Part shown: positions 10,596 to 20,463 of the stretch, piece by piece
How the letters are laid out: each line of letters opens with the position of its first letter
Position numbering within the stretch: position 1 is the first letter of the stretch
NCBI GenBank assembly: GCA_029784595.1
Contig: JAJETZ010000004.1
Coordinates: 1-54,930 of the forward strand
Direction: 5' to 3'
Length of the DNA stretch: 54,930 nt
From: Wolbachia endosymbiont of Meromenopon meropis
GTDB lineage: Bacteria > Pseudomonadota > Alphaproteobacteria > Rickettsiales > Anaplasmataceae
The notes under the pieces: model-generated
What the model was told of the DNA's origin: nothing
Database searches by the model: none
The model's input: only the letters and a program-made list of their open reading frames with translations
Position numbers and translations under genes: made by a program

Positions 10596-12290
10596 ATGTC
10601 AGAAGTAAGAAACCTAATTTTAGCAGTTGTTCTTTCCGTATTGATTACGGTATCTTGGCGAGCTATCTATAATAATTTTTTTGATACAAAACGAATTCAT
10701 TCATCGACTGAAAATATTGAACACATAGAGTCTTTTAATAACTCTACTTCTATAGTATACCAAAACCGCTCTGAAATTATTAGCTCTACTCAAGAACAAA
10801 GGATTAATTTAATCAATAATTTAATTAAAGGTTCGATTTCTTTAAAAGGTGCAAGATTTGATGACCTAATTTTAACTAATTACTATCTCCAACCGAATTC
10901 TTCTTCTTCAGAGGTAACGCTACTTTCACCCGCAGAATCAGAAGATGTATATTTTGCAGAATTTGGATGGTTAGATCCGAATGATAAAGTTAAAGTTCCA
11001 AATTCCAAAACAGTCTGGTATACAAACGAAACTGAACTTACTAATCAAAAGGCAATCAATTTATTTTGGGATAATAAAAATGGCATCTTATTTAAGATAA
11101 AGATTAACATTGACGACAATTACATGTTTAAAATCGAGCAAATTGTTGAGAACAACACAAAAGACAGTGTTATCTTAGTTCCTTACGGGAGGATTAACCG
11201 TAAACGTGATAACATCAACGAATCTTATTGGATATCGCATGAAGGAGTAATAGGTGTATTTGACAATAAATTACAGGAATGGACATACAAAGATATTGTG
11301 AAGAAACATCTAATAAAAACAAATACTGGTAAAAAAAATTGGTTTGGCTTTGCTGATAAATATTGGCTTACCGCTATCATACCTGAAAAGCCAGATAAAA
11401 TGAATATAAGTATTAAGCATACAAACATTAATAATACTGATAAGTTTCAAGTAGACTTCGTTAAATCTTATAAGAGTATATTTCCTGGTACAACTGTTTC
11501 TAATGTGAACTATTTTTTCGCTGGAGCAAAAGAATTAAACTTATTAGATTCTTATAAAAATGCTCTAGATATACCTTTATTTGATAAAGCTGTAGATTTT
11601 GGTATTCTTTATTTTATAACTAAGCCAGTGTTTTTACTTCTTGAATATTTTAATATTGTTTTAAAAAATTTCGGTTTAGCAATATTATTGTTAACTTTGG
11701 TGATTAAACTTTTAATGCTACCTCTATCTAATAGATCATATATTTCAATGTTTAAAATGAGAAGTTTACAGCCCGAAATAGTTCGTATAAGAAAGCTATA
11801 TAAAAATGACAGTTTAAAACAACATAAAGAAATAATTGCGTTGTATAAAAGGAATAATGTAAATCCAATATCAGGTATTCTCCCTATGTTGATACAAATA
11901 CCGGTATTTTTTGCCTTATATAAAGTACTATTTGTTAATATAGAAATGAGACACGCTCCTTTTTATTTGTGGATTAAAGATCTTTCCGCACCTGATCAAA
12001 CAAACATTTTTACATTGTTCGGGTTATTTGATTACGATTTTCCTATTTCCATAGGTGTTTTACCTATAATTTTAGGTATTACCATGATAATTCAGCAAAA
12101 AATTAGTGAAAAAGATCAAATTAATAGAGACGATGTTCAGATAAATGTCATGAGATTTTTGCCTTACATTTCCATTTTTATTTTCTCTTCTTTTCCTGCG
12201 GGTTTAGTAATATATTGGATATTTGGCAACATAATAACCTTAATTCAACAATCATTAATAAAATTAATTTTAACAAAAAAAGAAGAGTAA
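10596..12290 (+). CDS. yidC: Membrane protein insertase YidC
   Basis: YidC inserts and folds inner-membrane proteins, alone or with SecYEG. The protein has an N-terminal membrane segment just after the start ([13 protein letters not shown]). A large periplasmic domain follows, including [13 protein letters not shown], and the C-terminal 60KD_IMP insertase core begins near [20 protein letters not shown]. That core has the conserved [17 protein letters not shown] segment and ends in a membrane helix. The frame is open to a TTG at 10569, nine codons upstream. I chose the ATG at 10596 because it gives the MSE-R-N start expected for this family. The stop directly abuts the ribH start, so yidC-ribH-nusB is very likely an operon. 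Confidence 0.93.
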   Translation: MSEVRNLILAVVLSVLITVSWRAIYNNFFDTKRIHSSTENIEHIESFNNSTSIVYQNRSEIISSTQEQRINLINNLIKGSISLKGARFDDLILTNYYLQPNSSSSEVTLLSPAESEDVYFAEFGWLDPNDKVKVPNSKTVWYTNETELTNQKAINLFWDNKNGILFKIKINIDDNYMFKIEQIVENNTKDSVILVPYGRINRKRDNINESYWISHEGVIGVFDNKLQEWTYKDIVKKHLIKTNTGKKNWFGFADKYWLTAIIPEKPDKMNISIKHTNINNTDKFQVDFVKSYKSIFPGTTVSNVNYFFAGAKELNLLDSYKNALDIPLFDKAVDFGILYFITKPVFLLLEYFNIVLKNFGLAILLLTLVIKLLMLPLSNRSYISMFKMRSLQPEIVRIRKLYKNDSLKQHKEIIALYKRNNVNPISGILPMLIQIPVFFALYKVLFVNIEMRHAPFYLWIKDLSAPDQTNIFTLFGLFDYDFPISIGVLPIILGITMIIQQKISEKDQINRDDVQINVMRFLPYISIFIFSSFPAGLVIYWIFGNIITLIQQSLIKLILTKKEE

Positions 12291-12719
12291 ATGTCGAAAA
12301 TATTAATAGTTAATTCAATTTATTATGCTGAAATAGCAGAACTTTTGCTTGAAGGTGCAATTAATGAATTAAAAATTCATACCGTAAATTACGATGTTGT
12401 TGAGGTTCCAGGTGTATTCGAAATACCAGCCGCAATTCTTTTTGCACTTAAGAGTCAAGTGATTAACTATGATGGCTATTTAGCTCTTGGATGTGTAATT
12501 CGTGGTGAAACTGATCATTATCAATATGTTTGTAAAGGGGTAACTGAAGGTTTAAATGAAATTGTTATGCGTTATATAGTACCTCTTGGTATGGGTATCA
12601 TTACTACTAATAGTAAAAATAAAGCTTTAGTAAGAGCTGATAAAAACAAAAGAAATATCGGCGGTCATACAGCTTCAACAGTTTTGCACATGATAGATTT
12701 ATACAAAAAATTAATCTGA
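12291..12719 (+). CDS. ribH: 6,7-dimethyl-8-ribityllumazine synthase
   Basis: RibH performs the penultimate step of riboflavin synthesis, condensing the ribityl-pyrimidine with dihydroxybutanone phosphate. At 142 residues it has the normal length. Family patterns include [11 protein letters not shown] (substrate binding) and [15 protein letters not shown], which carries the catalytic His in the GETDHY segment. The ATG follows immediately after the yidC stop, and its own TGA overlaps the nusB ATG by one base (TGATG), so translational coupling is likely. Riboflavin supply is a trait often kept in these endosymbionts. No FMN riboswitch is seen. Confidence 0.95.
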   Translation: MSKILIVNSIYYAEIAELLLEGAINELKIHTVNYDVVEVPGVFEIPAAILFALKSQVINYDGYLALGCVIRGETDHYQYVCKGVTEGLNEIVMRYIVPLGMGIITTNSKNKALVRADKNKRNIGGHTASTVLHMIDLYKKLI

Positions 12720-13201
12720 TGAAAAAGGAGTATTCGGACAAACAATGGCGCATAAAAAGGAGTGCAGCAAGGTTTCTTACTGTACAAGTTGTATACTCAA
12801 ATATTTTTATAAATTGTAACAAAAACACCTTTAAGTTGGAAAATGATGAGTTTGAAGATTGCATAAAAATGCTTTTAGATGTATTTAACTTCGAGAAAAT
12901 TGATTATCAATTCTTAGAAAAGCTGTCGTATGAAATCATAAAAAAAAGCGAAGAATACGATAAGATAATAGAGCGTTATTTGAATCCAAATTGGTCTCTT
13001 TCGCGATTAAATCTTTTAAGCTTATCAATTTTACGTGTTGCAATGTGTGAATTAGCTAATTGGAATACTCCTGCTCCAGTTGTAATCGATGAATACACTA
13101 ATATTGCATCTAATTTACTTGATAAGCCAAGCAACGTTGGCTTCATTAATGGATTATTAGATAAAGCAAAAGACGCGATTAAACTAAATAAAAATATTTA
13201 A
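12719..13201 (+). CDS. nusB: Transcription antitermination protein NusB
   Basis: NusB binds boxA RNA with S10 (NusE) and supports antitermination of rRNA operons. The 160-residue all-helical protein has the family N-terminal pattern [14 protein letters not shown] and the C-terminal pattern [20 protein letters not shown] followed by [10 protein letters not shown]. It starts one base inside the ribH stop. The ribH-nusB pairing is a classic bacterial arrangement and supports both calls. A short spacer and then infA follow. Confidence 0.93.
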   Translation: MKKEYSDKQWRIKRSAARFLTVQVVYSNIFINCNKNTFKLENDEFEDCIKMLLDVFNFEKIDYQFLEKLSYEIIKKSEEYDKIIERYLNPNWSLSRLNLLSLSILRVAMCELANWNTPAPVVIDEYTNIASNLLDKPSNVGFINGLLDKAKDAIKLNKNI

Positions 13202-13351
13202 CAGTCTTTTTCTTGATAAAAAATTAGTACTCTAATCTCAAGCAAAATAAAAAAGGAAATTTAAATAATGCGAATAATACAAAAGGTCTTTTATGTTCTT
13301 TAAGATCTATGTTAGACTTACGAAGATTGTTTAATTATAAAATTATAACAA

Positions 13352-13618
13352 ATGGTGAGAGACGAAAAATCTAAAACTATTTTTGAAATAGAAGGAACGG
13401 TAACTGCCTTATTACCTGCAGCAGAATTTAGAGTAAAACTGAACAACAAACATGAAATAATTTGTCATGTATCAGGAAGGGTAAGAAGAAGTAAGATACG
13501 AATTGTTATCGGAGACAGGGTATTGGTAGAAATGAGTATTTATGACAGGAATGCAAAAAAAGGTAGAATAGTTAGAAGACTTAAAGGTACAACAAATGAA
13601 GGAACGATTTCTGGATAA
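13352..13618 (+). CDS. infA: Translation initiation factor IF-1
   Basis: IF-1 occupies the ribosomal A site during initiation and modulates IF-2 and IF-3. The protein is an 88-residue single S1/OB domain. The signature patterns are [36 protein letters not shown] and [13 protein letters not shown]. It is slightly longer than the 72-residue E. coli protein, with extra residues at both ends, as in other Rickettsiales. The last 23 bases overlap the start of maf in another frame, so the two are probably co-translated. Confidence 0.95.
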   Translation: MVRDEKSKTIFEIEGTVTALLPAAEFRVKLNNKHEIICHVSGRVRRSKIRIVIGDRVLVEMSIYDRNAKKGRIVRRLKGTTNEGTISG

Positions 13619-14192
13619 TCTTATTCTTGCTTCCTCATCAAAAAAACATTTAACTCTACTAAAACAAATCAATATTAAACCAGGTTCAACCTTATCAGTA
13701 AATATAAACGAAACTCCTTTCAAAAATGAATTACCAAAAGATTATTCAATCCGCATGGCAAAGAATAAAGCTGAAAAAATACAAAGCTTAAATCTAAATT
13801 ATTTTGTGCTTGGTATTGATACAGTTGTTGCTTGCGGTAGAAGAATATTACTCAAAACTAAAAATGCTGAACAAGCAGAAAAGTGTATTCGCTTATTATC
13901 AGGCAGAAGACATAAAGTATACACTAGTGTATGTTTATTAACTCCAAATGGATTAAAACAACACATTAGAACTGTAGTTACGGTAGTAAAATTTAAATAC
14001 CTAACTGAACGAGAAATTAAATATTATTTAGCATTAGGGGAGTGGAAAAATAAAGTGGGAGGGTGGGATATACAAGGTTTTACTGGAATGTTTGTACTGT
14101 TTCTACGCGGCTCCTACTCTTCTGTTATAGGACTGCCATTATATGAAACGTACTGTTTGTTGAACAATTATTTCAATCTTACTAAAAATTAG
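13596..14192 (+). CDS. maf: Maf-family nucleoside triphosphate pyrophosphatase
   Basis: Maf/YhdE/YceF proteins hydrolyse non-canonical or pyrimidine nucleoside triphosphates. The N-terminal LILASSSKK, the catalytic GIDTVV (Asp near residue 74), [12 protein letters not shown] and a C-terminal GGWDIQG establish the family. Two motifs are off-consensus. The usual Arg of ASxSxxR is replaced (SSSKKH), and the common G-x-L-G/x-KP loop reads [10 protein letters not shown]. The usual GAYxIQG reads GGWDIQG. It may be diverging or of altered specificity, so I do not assign a substrate. It overlaps infA by 23 bases. The infA-maf pairing is seen in other alphaproteobacteria. Confidence 0.85.
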   Translation: MKERFLDNLILASSSKKHLTLLKQINIKPGSTLSVNINETPFKNELPKDYSIRMAKNKAEKIQSLNLNYFVLGIDTVVACGRRILLKTKNAEQAEKCIRLLSGRRHKVYTSVCLLTPNGLKQHIRTVVTVVKFKYLTEREIKYYLALGEWKNKVGGWDIQGFTGMFVLFLRGSYSSVIGLPLYETYCLLNNYFNLTKN

Positions 14193-15093
14193 TGTCTTCA
14201 TTCTAATTATTTTAGTGATGGTACTGGTTTCTATCTGTGTCTTTTTATTTTATTAATATTTTTATTAACTATTGAAGCATGGATTTATTATATTTTTTTA
14301 CTCTTAAAAGAGTATTTTTAAAATTTGGTAGCATAAAATCTTACTGATTTGTTGTTATAATCGTGTCAGTTCTGTATAATTCTTTGCGTGACTTTTTAGA
14401 ATACTCCCCTTATAATTCATTCACTATTTGATAATCAAAATTAATCAGTTTTTTCCTAAGTATAAAATCTAGCCTTCTTATAATATAAGCATCAATTTTT
14501 TATAATTATTTAACTTTTCTACTTTTTTAAGACATCCTCAGTTTTTAAAAATCTAACATTGTAAATAGAATTATCTTCTTCTCTTTCGATTTTATCTAAT
14601 ACAAGTAAACGTTCTTATAAAGAATTTATTATATATACTCCTATTGCACATTTTTAATATTCGTATTCCTATTGACAAAATTCCTTCTTATTTTATCAAC
14701 TAACACCAATAAAATTGGAGTTAAATTAATTTAATTTTGATCAAACGAAACTTGTATTCATTAAAGAAAATTGACATTCAGCAATAGAATAAACTAACCT
14801 TTATATAGTTTATATACATCATAGTATATGTAATCATTACTTAGTTTTAAATTTATACAAATTTTAAATAGCAAAAAAGTATTAAGATTATAATCTTCTG
14901 TTATTTCATAATTTAACTATATACATTAAATTATTATCTTTCTTTGAAAGAAGAGAATTTTATTTATTGTGTTTATACAACAAAACTAAAAATAACTTCT
15001 TATGCAAAGTTATTTTAAAAGCATCAGAAAAAATTCTTCATATACTTTATAATAAAACCTTTGATAATAAAGTGGGGAGAATTTTTAGTCAAT
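14193..15093. other. Intergenic region dominated by a minus-strand gene remnant
   Basis: No intact gene is present. About half of this gap (14269-14730) is explained by the pseudogene listed separately. The remainder up to 15093 is AT-rich with only short frames. It includes a minus-strand start-like stretch (MSIFFNEYKFRLIKIKLI) near 14780 that could be the upstream end of the same dead gene. Confidence 0.4.
14269..14730 (-). pseudogene. Decayed protein gene with in-frame stops and a frameshift
   Basis: On the minus strand one frame reads as protein from 14499 down to a TAG at 14269, interrupted by TAA at 14410-14412 and TAA at 14341-14343. Recognisable pieces are RRLDFILRKKLINFDYQIV, EYSKKSRKELYRTDTIITT and DFMLPNFKNTLLRVKKYN. 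Upstream, 14519-14614 continues in another frame (VLDKIEREEDNSIYNVRF, then LKTEDVLKK), and 14641-14730 returns to the first frame (PILLVLVDKIRRNFVNRN). The fragments have ordinary amino-acid composition and keep their order, as expected for a recently dead gene of about 150 codons. I cannot name the ancestor. Confidence 0.55.
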
Positions 15094-16461
15094 TCATTGA
15101 GATTTAATATTAGAAGATAACTTGGCTGAAATATTCAATTTAAAGTATTTGGCACTCATAATAAAGACTTCCGGATTTTGGTAAGTTAAGCTAAGTATAG
15201 CAAGTGTATTAATAAATAGCAAAGCAACAACGGAAACATCAGCGATATCCCATAGTAACTGCACCTTACCTATCGAACCAAATGGAATCATTGCAATAAA
15301 AAACACAATCCAAACCCTAGTATACCTTTCATCCATAAATACATACCGTATTGTCTGTTTTGAGCAAAAGAACCAAGTAAAGATAGTAGTAAAAGCAAAA
15401 CAAAACATTATTGCTATAATTAAATAGTCAACATAAGGCCAATTTATTGCTTTTCTAAAAGCGAAAATGCACATGTTGGTACTTTCTAAATCAGTAATCC
15501 AAGAATCTGTAACAAGTAATACCATTGTTGTAATAAATACTACGAATACAACTATAAAGGGTGATATTATTGTAATCAAACTTTGCTCAATAATAAATTT
15601 ATTGTTGTTTTTTTTATGAAAAATTGAAGAGTGTACAATACCTTCGAGGCCAAGTCCTATATCAGTTGCAAAAATACCTCGTAGAGTTCCTACTTGAATA
15701 GTAGTCAATATTTCTGCTATTATTAAACCCATAGATAAACCAAAGCTAAAGCCGTCAATTGTAAAAAAGCCACTTGTTATTAATTTTAAGGAAGGAACGA
15801 TGTTTTCGCTAAATTTAAATAGTGCAATGCCACAAAGTGTTAAATAACTGAGAGTCATTATTGGTATCATAGCTGATATAAAAATCTTAATTTTTTTTAA
15901 GCTAAGAACTGCAACGATAAAAAATATTATAGCCATTACAATTCCACCAATAATCACATGCACATCAATCATATTAAGTGGTATTGACAGAGAATTTACT
16001 TGAACAAGGTTACCAGCTGTTATGGAGGATATCATCATAATAACCAGAAACGTAATCATAGCTTTCTTAGAATTAAATGCATCAGTCATATATGCTATAG
16101 GACCCCCTATAAAACTTTCGTTTCTTTTCTTTCTATTTTTTATACTTAGATAACAAGTTACATATTTTATTGCAGAAGTAACAACAACAATTATTGCCAT
16201 CCATAAAATGGAACCAGGTCCACCGGTTTTTAAAGCTATGGCAGTCCCAGAAATATTTCCCACTCCTAAATTTCCACCTAGGATTGTGAATAATGCCGCC
16301 ATAGAAGAAAATTTATTTTTGCCCTTTTTTATTCCAAGTAGCGAAAAAATATACGGCAATCTGAATATCTGCAGCCATTTTAACTTAACTGACAAATAAA
16401 CGCCAGAGAATAATACAAGCAATACTATTGAAGGTAATAAAACAAACTTTACTGTATTCAT
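15094..16461 (-). CDS. Sodium:alanine/glycine symporter, AGCS family
   Basis: This predicted inner-membrane transporter imports small neutral amino acids with Na+ (AGCS, amino acid carrier protein family). At 455 residues with about eleven hydrophobic helices the length is typical. The family signature near the N-terminus is GGNLGVGNISGTAIAL (residues 62-77), and another conserved region is EGIVHSSIFH. Amino-acid import fits an intracellular symbiont that takes its amino acids from the host. The start is ATG. It stands alone. The exact substrate cannot be read from sequence. Confidence 0.88.
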   Translation of the reverse strand: MNTVKFVLLPSIVLLVLFSGVYLSVKLKWLQIFRLPYIFSLLGIKKGKNKFSSMAALFTILGGNLGVGNISGTAIALKTGGPGSILWMAIIVVVTSAIKYVTCYLSIKNRKKRNESFIGGPIAYMTDAFNSKKAMITFLVIMMISSITAGNLVQVNSLSIPLNMIDVHVIIGGIVMAIIFFIVAVLSLKKIKIFISAMIPIMTLSYLTLCGIALFKFSENIVPSLKLITSGFFTIDGFSFGLSMGLIIAEILTTIQVGTLRGIFATDIGLGLEGIVHSSIFHKKNNNKFIIEQSLITIISPFIVVFVVFITTMVLLVTDSWITDLESTNMCIFAFRKAINWPYVDYLIIAIMFCFAFTTIFTWFFCSKQTIRYVFMDERYTRVWIVFFIAMIPFGSIGKVQLLWDIADVSVVALLFINTLAILSLTYQNPEVFIMSAKYFKLNISAKLSSNIKSQ

Positions 16462-17099
16462 GTAAACACTGAATGGGCAAGTTTCTTGATCTGAGTGTAC
16501 AAAAAAAAATTGATAATACCAGATTATTATTTTTAATAAATAAAACTACTAAACGGTATATAAATTAATGCTCTATATTAAATATTACTTCACTACGCAG
16601 ATATGCAGTTATCTATATATGATAACAGACAAATTGCTTCAACGATTGTTAAACAGTTTATTCAGTTTTTTTATTAGAGAAAATAACTATTTATATAGAG
16701 CAGAACTTAATGAAAGTCAAAATAAAAATTTTTATCAATTATTCAAGTTTTAAAAGCGTATTTTATTTTTCTTTATTAAAGAACTCATCCTTGTTAAAGA
16801 TATTATCAGAACAAATTCCGCCTTATCATTGCATATTTTTAACATAAAATTATTCAATGTTTATTAATACTTTATATATTGCATGTTCATATCTAAAAAA
16901 TAGAAACTAATTTTTTAGAATTCTATATCAGGTATTATATCAGGTATTATTACTATAATCCTTACTACATTTTAAATGTGTAGCGAGCTTTAGTTTGTTC
17001 CACTAATAAATAAATCAAAAAAATCTACAACCTTTTGTCAAAATGAAGTCAAGCATAAAAATACAAGAACATTAAACTCGTACTATATTTTCACCAAGG

Positions 17100-17237
17100 C
17101 TAGATTTTATCACGAATACTAAAACAAATTAGATTCTTAACTGCACAGCAAATAATTAACATATCACTCTCAATTTTACGCACCTCTACAAGAAAAAGAA
17201 CATATATTCTAACAAGCTCTATAGATCTGTTTTCCAT
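17100..17237 (-). CDS. Small ORF or gene remnant downstream of groEL
   Basis: This is an ATG-started frame of 45 codons on the same strand as groEL, beyond its terminator. The peptide has a hydrophobic stretch (IYVLFLVEVRK) and two adjacent cysteines (LIICCAVK), with balanced composition rather than the Lys/Asn/Ile bias of random AT-rich frames. There is no strong Shine-Dalgarno. It resembles no family I know. It may be the surviving piece of a dead gene. Confidence 0.25.
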   Translation of the reverse strand: MENRSIELVRIYVLFLVEVRKIESDMLIICCAVKNLICFSIRDKI

Positions 17238-17286
17238 TACTCATTCAACATAATATGCAACTAAACGGTAAAAAAGAGTAAAAACC

Positions 17287-17314
17287 ACCTCCCCTTTCTT
17301 GAAAAAGGGGAGGT
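17287..17314 (-). terminator. Probable Rho-independent terminator of groESL
   Basis: A perfect 11-bp stem (ACCTCCCCTTT and its complement) closes a six-base loop. Read on the minus strand, downstream of groEL, the stem is followed by GGTTTTTACTCTTTTTT, a T-rich tail. It lies 146 bp past the groEL stop, the expected side. It is one of the strongest hairpins in the window. Confidence 0.7.
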
Positions 17315-17459
17315 ATGAAGAAAGGTAAATTCACATCACGCCTTATTAGTACAAAAGGAAATAAAAGGTATATGAAAAAGAAGCCCCCCCAAAAAGCTGG
17401 TTAAACTACTCTTTCTCGAGTGAAAAAATCTCTTCTTCTCATTTATTCACTTTTATTCA

Positions 17460-19115
17460 CTAGAATCCATTCATTCCACCCATGCCACCACCTGCAGACA
17501 TAGGAGATGAAGCGTTGTCATCCTTACTTGGTACATCAACTACCATAGATTCAGTCGTAATAAGTACGCTTGCAACAGATATTGCTGTCTCAAAAGCAAT
17601 ACGCACTACCTTTGCCGGATCAATAACGCCAGCAGTAAAAGCGTTAGCATAATTCATAGCTTCAACATTATATATAAGCTCTTTATCATTCTGTTTAATT
17701 AAATGATCAATTATAACAGCAGATTCAAGGCCAGCATTTCTAACTAACCTCTTGATAGGAGTGCTGAGAACCTTCTTAATAATATTTATACCTATCTGCT
17801 CCTCATCACTTCCAGCCTTTAACCTATCAAGAGCAGACGAAGTGTAAAGAAGAGCAACTCCACCTCCAGGAACTATACCTTCTTCGATAGCAGCTCTCGT
17901 TGCATGTAACGCATCCTCAACTCTATCTCTGCGCTCCTTAACTTCCACTTCAGTCGCTCCACCAACCTTAAGTACAGCAACGCCACCAGACAATTTTGCT
18001 AAGCGCTCCCTAAGCTTTTCCTTATCATAATCAGAAGTTGATGTTTCAATTTGCGACTTTATTTGCTCGATTCTAGCTTTCACCTTATCGGAATCACTAT
18101 TTTCACTAACAATAGTAGTATTATCCTTAGTGATTCTAATATTTTTAGCAATACCAAGATCCTCAAGAGAAATATCCTCCATTTTAATTCCAAGCTCGTC
18201 CTTTATAACGTACTTAGCACCTGTCAAAGTTGCTATATCTTCAAGCATCTCTTTCCTTCTGTCGCCAAATCCAGGAGCTTTTACTGCGGCAACTTTTAAA
18301 CCACCACGCAACTTATTAATAACCAAAGTACTTAGTGCCTCACCTTCAATATCTTCTGCGATAATAAGTAAAGGTCTAGCAGACTTAACAACAGCTTCAA
18401 GGATGGGTAGCAAAGGCTGAATAATATTCAACTTTTTCTCCGTAATTAAAAGGTATGGATCATCAAGTTCTACAATCATTTTTTCATTATTTGTAATGAA
18501 ATATGGAGACAGATAGCCACGATCAAATTGCATACCAGTGGTAAGTTCAACCTCTAACTCTTTTGAACCTTTACTTTCTTCAACAGTAATCACGCCTTCT
18601 TTTCCAACTTTTTTAACAGCGTCAGCAATATTACTACCAATATCTCTATCACCATTCGCAGAAATAATAGCAACCTGTGCAACTTCGTCCATTTTTTCTA
18701 AAGAAATTCTGCGAGACATTGATACAATCTCCCTGAGGACCACATCCTTCGCCTTCTGCATACCATTCCTAATGCTAACACGATCATTCCCAGCGGCAAT
18801 TGATTTTGAAGCTTCGATTACCATGTTGCTAGTCAATATCGAACATGTTGTTGTACCATCACCAACCTTATCATTACACTGAGAACAGCTTTGAGCAAAA
18901 ACACTCGTTATTGCAGCATTTAACGGCTTCTCGGGCTTAATACCCTTCATCACCTTATATCCATCTTTTGTAATCTCCGGCGCTCCATAAGGCTTACTAA
19001 TTCCAACCGTTTTTCCCCTAGGTCCCGCAGTTACTGCTACTGTCGAATCCACTACTGCTGCAACTTCACGAAAAGCTTCCTGCAGTTGCTCACCTGAAAC
19101 TACTATATTATTCAT
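17460..19115 (-). CDS. groEL: Chaperonin GroEL (Hsp60)
   Basis: GroEL forms the double-ring ATP-driven folding chamber with GroES. At 551 residues it is full length. Diagnostic stretches are [27 protein letters not shown] (ATP site), [48 protein letters not shown] and a Gly/Met-rich tail ([10 protein letters not shown]). The N-terminal and equatorial sequences are closest to what I know of Wolbachia GroEL, and they are the main basis for the taxonomic call. A strong Shine-Dalgarno (GAGGTG) precedes the ATG. groES lies 107 bp upstream on the same strand, so they form one operon. GroEL is usually abundant in these symbionts. Confidence 0.98.
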   Translation of the reverse strand: MNNIVVSGEQLQEAFREVAAVVDSTVAVTAGPRGKTVGISKPYGAPEITKDGYKVMKGIKPEKPLNAAITSVFAQSCSQCNDKVGDGTTTCSILTSNMVIEASKSIAAGNDRVSIRNGMQKAKDVVLREIVSMSRRISLEKMDEVAQVAIISANGDRDIGSNIADAVKKVGKEGVITVEESKGSKELEVELTTGMQFDRGYLSPYFITNNEKMIVELDDPYLLITEKKLNIIQPLLPILEAVVKSARPLLIIAEDIEGEALSTLVINKLRGGLKVAAVKAPGFGDRRKEMLEDIATLTGAKYVIKDELGIKMEDISLEDLGIAKNIRITKDNTTIVSENSDSDKVKARIEQIKSQIETSTSDYDKEKLRERLAKLSGGVAVLKVGGATEVEVKERRDRVEDALHATRAAIEEGIVPGGGVALLYTSSALDRLKAGSDEEQIGINIIKKVLSTPIKRLVRNAGLESAVIIDHLIKQNDKELIYNVEAMNYANAFTAGVIDPAKVVRIAFETAISVASVLITTESMVVDVPSKDDNASSPMSAGGGMGGMNGF

Positions 19116-19222
19116 TTTATCACCTCAATTGTTATAAAAAATTCAGAAACAAAAACAAATCTCACCCAACAGCACACCATATCCAGTGCATTGTTCTAGT
19201 TTAGTAAAAAAAATAAAAGCCA

Positions 19223-19513
19223 CTACTTAACGATAGCAAGCACATCGGATTCTTTCATGACTATAAATTTTTCATCACCGTGCTCTACCTCCGTACCAGC
19301 CCACTGTCGATAAAACACCTTATCACCAGTTTTCACAGTTAAAGCCATCCGTTGACCAGCTGAATTGCGCGCACCCTCACCAGTTGCCACAACCTCACCT
19401 TTAGTAGGTTTCTTTTCGGCACCAGACGGAAGCACAATTCCACCCTGTTTTTCTTCACTGATAGGTCTAATCAGAACACTATCATCCAACACAACTAAGT
19501 TTACACTTGACAT
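19223..19513 (-). CDS. groES: Co-chaperonin GroES (Hsp10)
   Basis: GroES caps the GroEL ring. The 96-residue beta-barrel has the family start ([15 protein letters not shown]), then the mobile-loop segment [21 protein letters not shown], given here as residues about 23-43, and the C-terminal [18 protein letters not shown] lies a few bases before the ATG as a ribosome binding site. A heat-shock-like promoter is visible upstream. Confidence 0.97.
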   Translation of the reverse strand: MSSVNLVVLDDSVLIRPISEEKQGGIVLPSGAEKKPTKGEVVATGEGARNSAGQRMALTVKTGDKVFYRQWAGTEVEHGDEKFIVMKESDVLAIVK

Positions 19514-19550
19514 CTATTCTTCCTCATCAACAAACTAACTTAAAGACTTA

Positions 19551-19578
19551 TATATACACTTATAATCTAGATTTCAAG
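19551..19578 (-). promoter_or_regulatory. Candidate heat-shock (RpoH-type) promoter of groESL
   Basis: On the minus strand CTTGAAA (plus 19572-19578) matches the sigma-32 -35 consensus exactly. It is followed 15 bases later by TATATA (plus 19551-19556), about 40 bp before the groES ATG. The E. coli sigma-32 -10 is CCCCATnT, so the -10 is not a match. The region could equally serve the housekeeping sigma factor. The position and the -35 match are seen; the regulation is inferred. Confidence 0.4.
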
Positions 19579-19659
19579 AGCTGAGATTTGTAAAATTATT
19601 GAGAAAACAGAGTATATATGTTTATCTCAACAATTTATAAGTTTTTATGCGGGAGTTTT

Positions 19660-20463
19660 ATGAGCTACATACCATTACAGAATCGAAGTGTAATGATTTT
19701 ATACGGATTAGATGTAAGAAATTTTCTTCAGAATATCATAACAAATGATGTTAATAAATTAAATGAGCAAAAAGCTATTTATTCTTTACTTCTCAACCCT
19801 CAAGGAAAATATTTATATGATTTTTTTCTGATTAGATATGATAAATACATCATGCTAGAATGCGCAGATACGCACTTGCAGCAAATAATCGAGCAACTAA
19901 ATTTACTTAAAACTTACATGAAGGTAAAGATTAAAGACATTAGTTCATTGTATAAAGTTGGAGCTTTACTTAACGCTAAATCAGTAGAATCAGTAGAGAA
20001 TAATAAATCACAAATCATATTTCCAGATCCAAGACATAAATCTTTGGGAATGAGAATAATACACAAAGGCGAAATAAAACAGCCCATCGAAAATTTTATT
20101 CAGTATGAAAAAGTTAGAATTCAAAATCTCATTCCAGACGGAGTAAAGGATATGATACAAAATTCATCGTTTCCACTTCAATATTTAATCGATAAGGTCA
20201 ATGGAATAAGCTTTAGCAAAGGCTGTTATATAGGCCAAGAAGTTGTCAACAGAATGAGTAGACAAAAAATTTTCAGAAAAAAACTTTATCTGGTTAGAGG
20301 AAATGATACACTTCCAAATATCGGTACCAAAATAATAAATGACAGTAATGAAGAAGTAGGCGAACTACGCTCTAGTGTAGATAATATTGGACTTGCATTG
20401 CTTTGTACTAATAAAAATTACACTAATTTGTATAGTGCTGGAATAAAAATATCTTCATATTAA
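19660..20463 (+). CDS. ygfZ: Folate-binding protein YgfZ (Fe-S cluster repair)
   Basis: YgfZ/CAF17-type proteins bind tetrahydrofolate and help build or repair Fe-S clusters in certain enzymes, including the MiaB radical-SAM enzyme encoded elsewhere in this window. The family signature KGCYIGQE is present at about residues 187-194, and the N-terminal half has the GcvT-like fold pattern (FLQNIITNDVNKL). The frame is open to an ATG at 19618. I chose the ATG at 19660 because GGGAG lies four bases before it and the resulting MSYIPLQNRSV start is family-like. It is divergent from groESL and alone. Confidence 0.88.
   Translation: MSYIPLQNRSVMILYGLDVRNFLQNIITNDVNKLNEQKAIYSLLLNPQGKYLYDFFLIRYDKYIMLECADTHLQQIIEQLNLLKTYMKVKIKDISSLYKVGALLNAKSVESVENNKSQIIFPDPRHKSLGMRIIHKGEIKQPIENFIQYEKVRIQNLIPDGVKDMIQNSSFPLQYLIDKVNGISFSKGCYIGQEVVNRMSRQKIFRKKLYLVRGNDTLPNIGTKIINDSNEEVGELRSSVDNIGLALLCTNKNYTNLYSAGIKISSY

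Larger units (their letters stand above)
16462..17459. other. Intergenic region downstream of groEL
   Basis: It contains the probable groEL terminator (17287-17314), a short minus ORF (17100-17237) and a period-12 tandem duplication at 16925-16950 (unit ATATCAGGTATT). A run of seven C residues at 17384-17390 is odd in such AT-rich DNA. A plus ATG frame of 61 codons at 16568-16753 has no ribosome binding site or known motif, so I do not call it. Confidence 0.4.

Noticed and set aside
16568-16753. 61-codon plus frame upstream of the AGCS transporter
   Set aside because: No ribosome binding site, and the composition is typical of random AT-rich frames.
18051-18882. Plus-strand frames inside groEL, up to 114 codons
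   Set aside because: They are antisense shadows of groEL, favoured by its codon bias.
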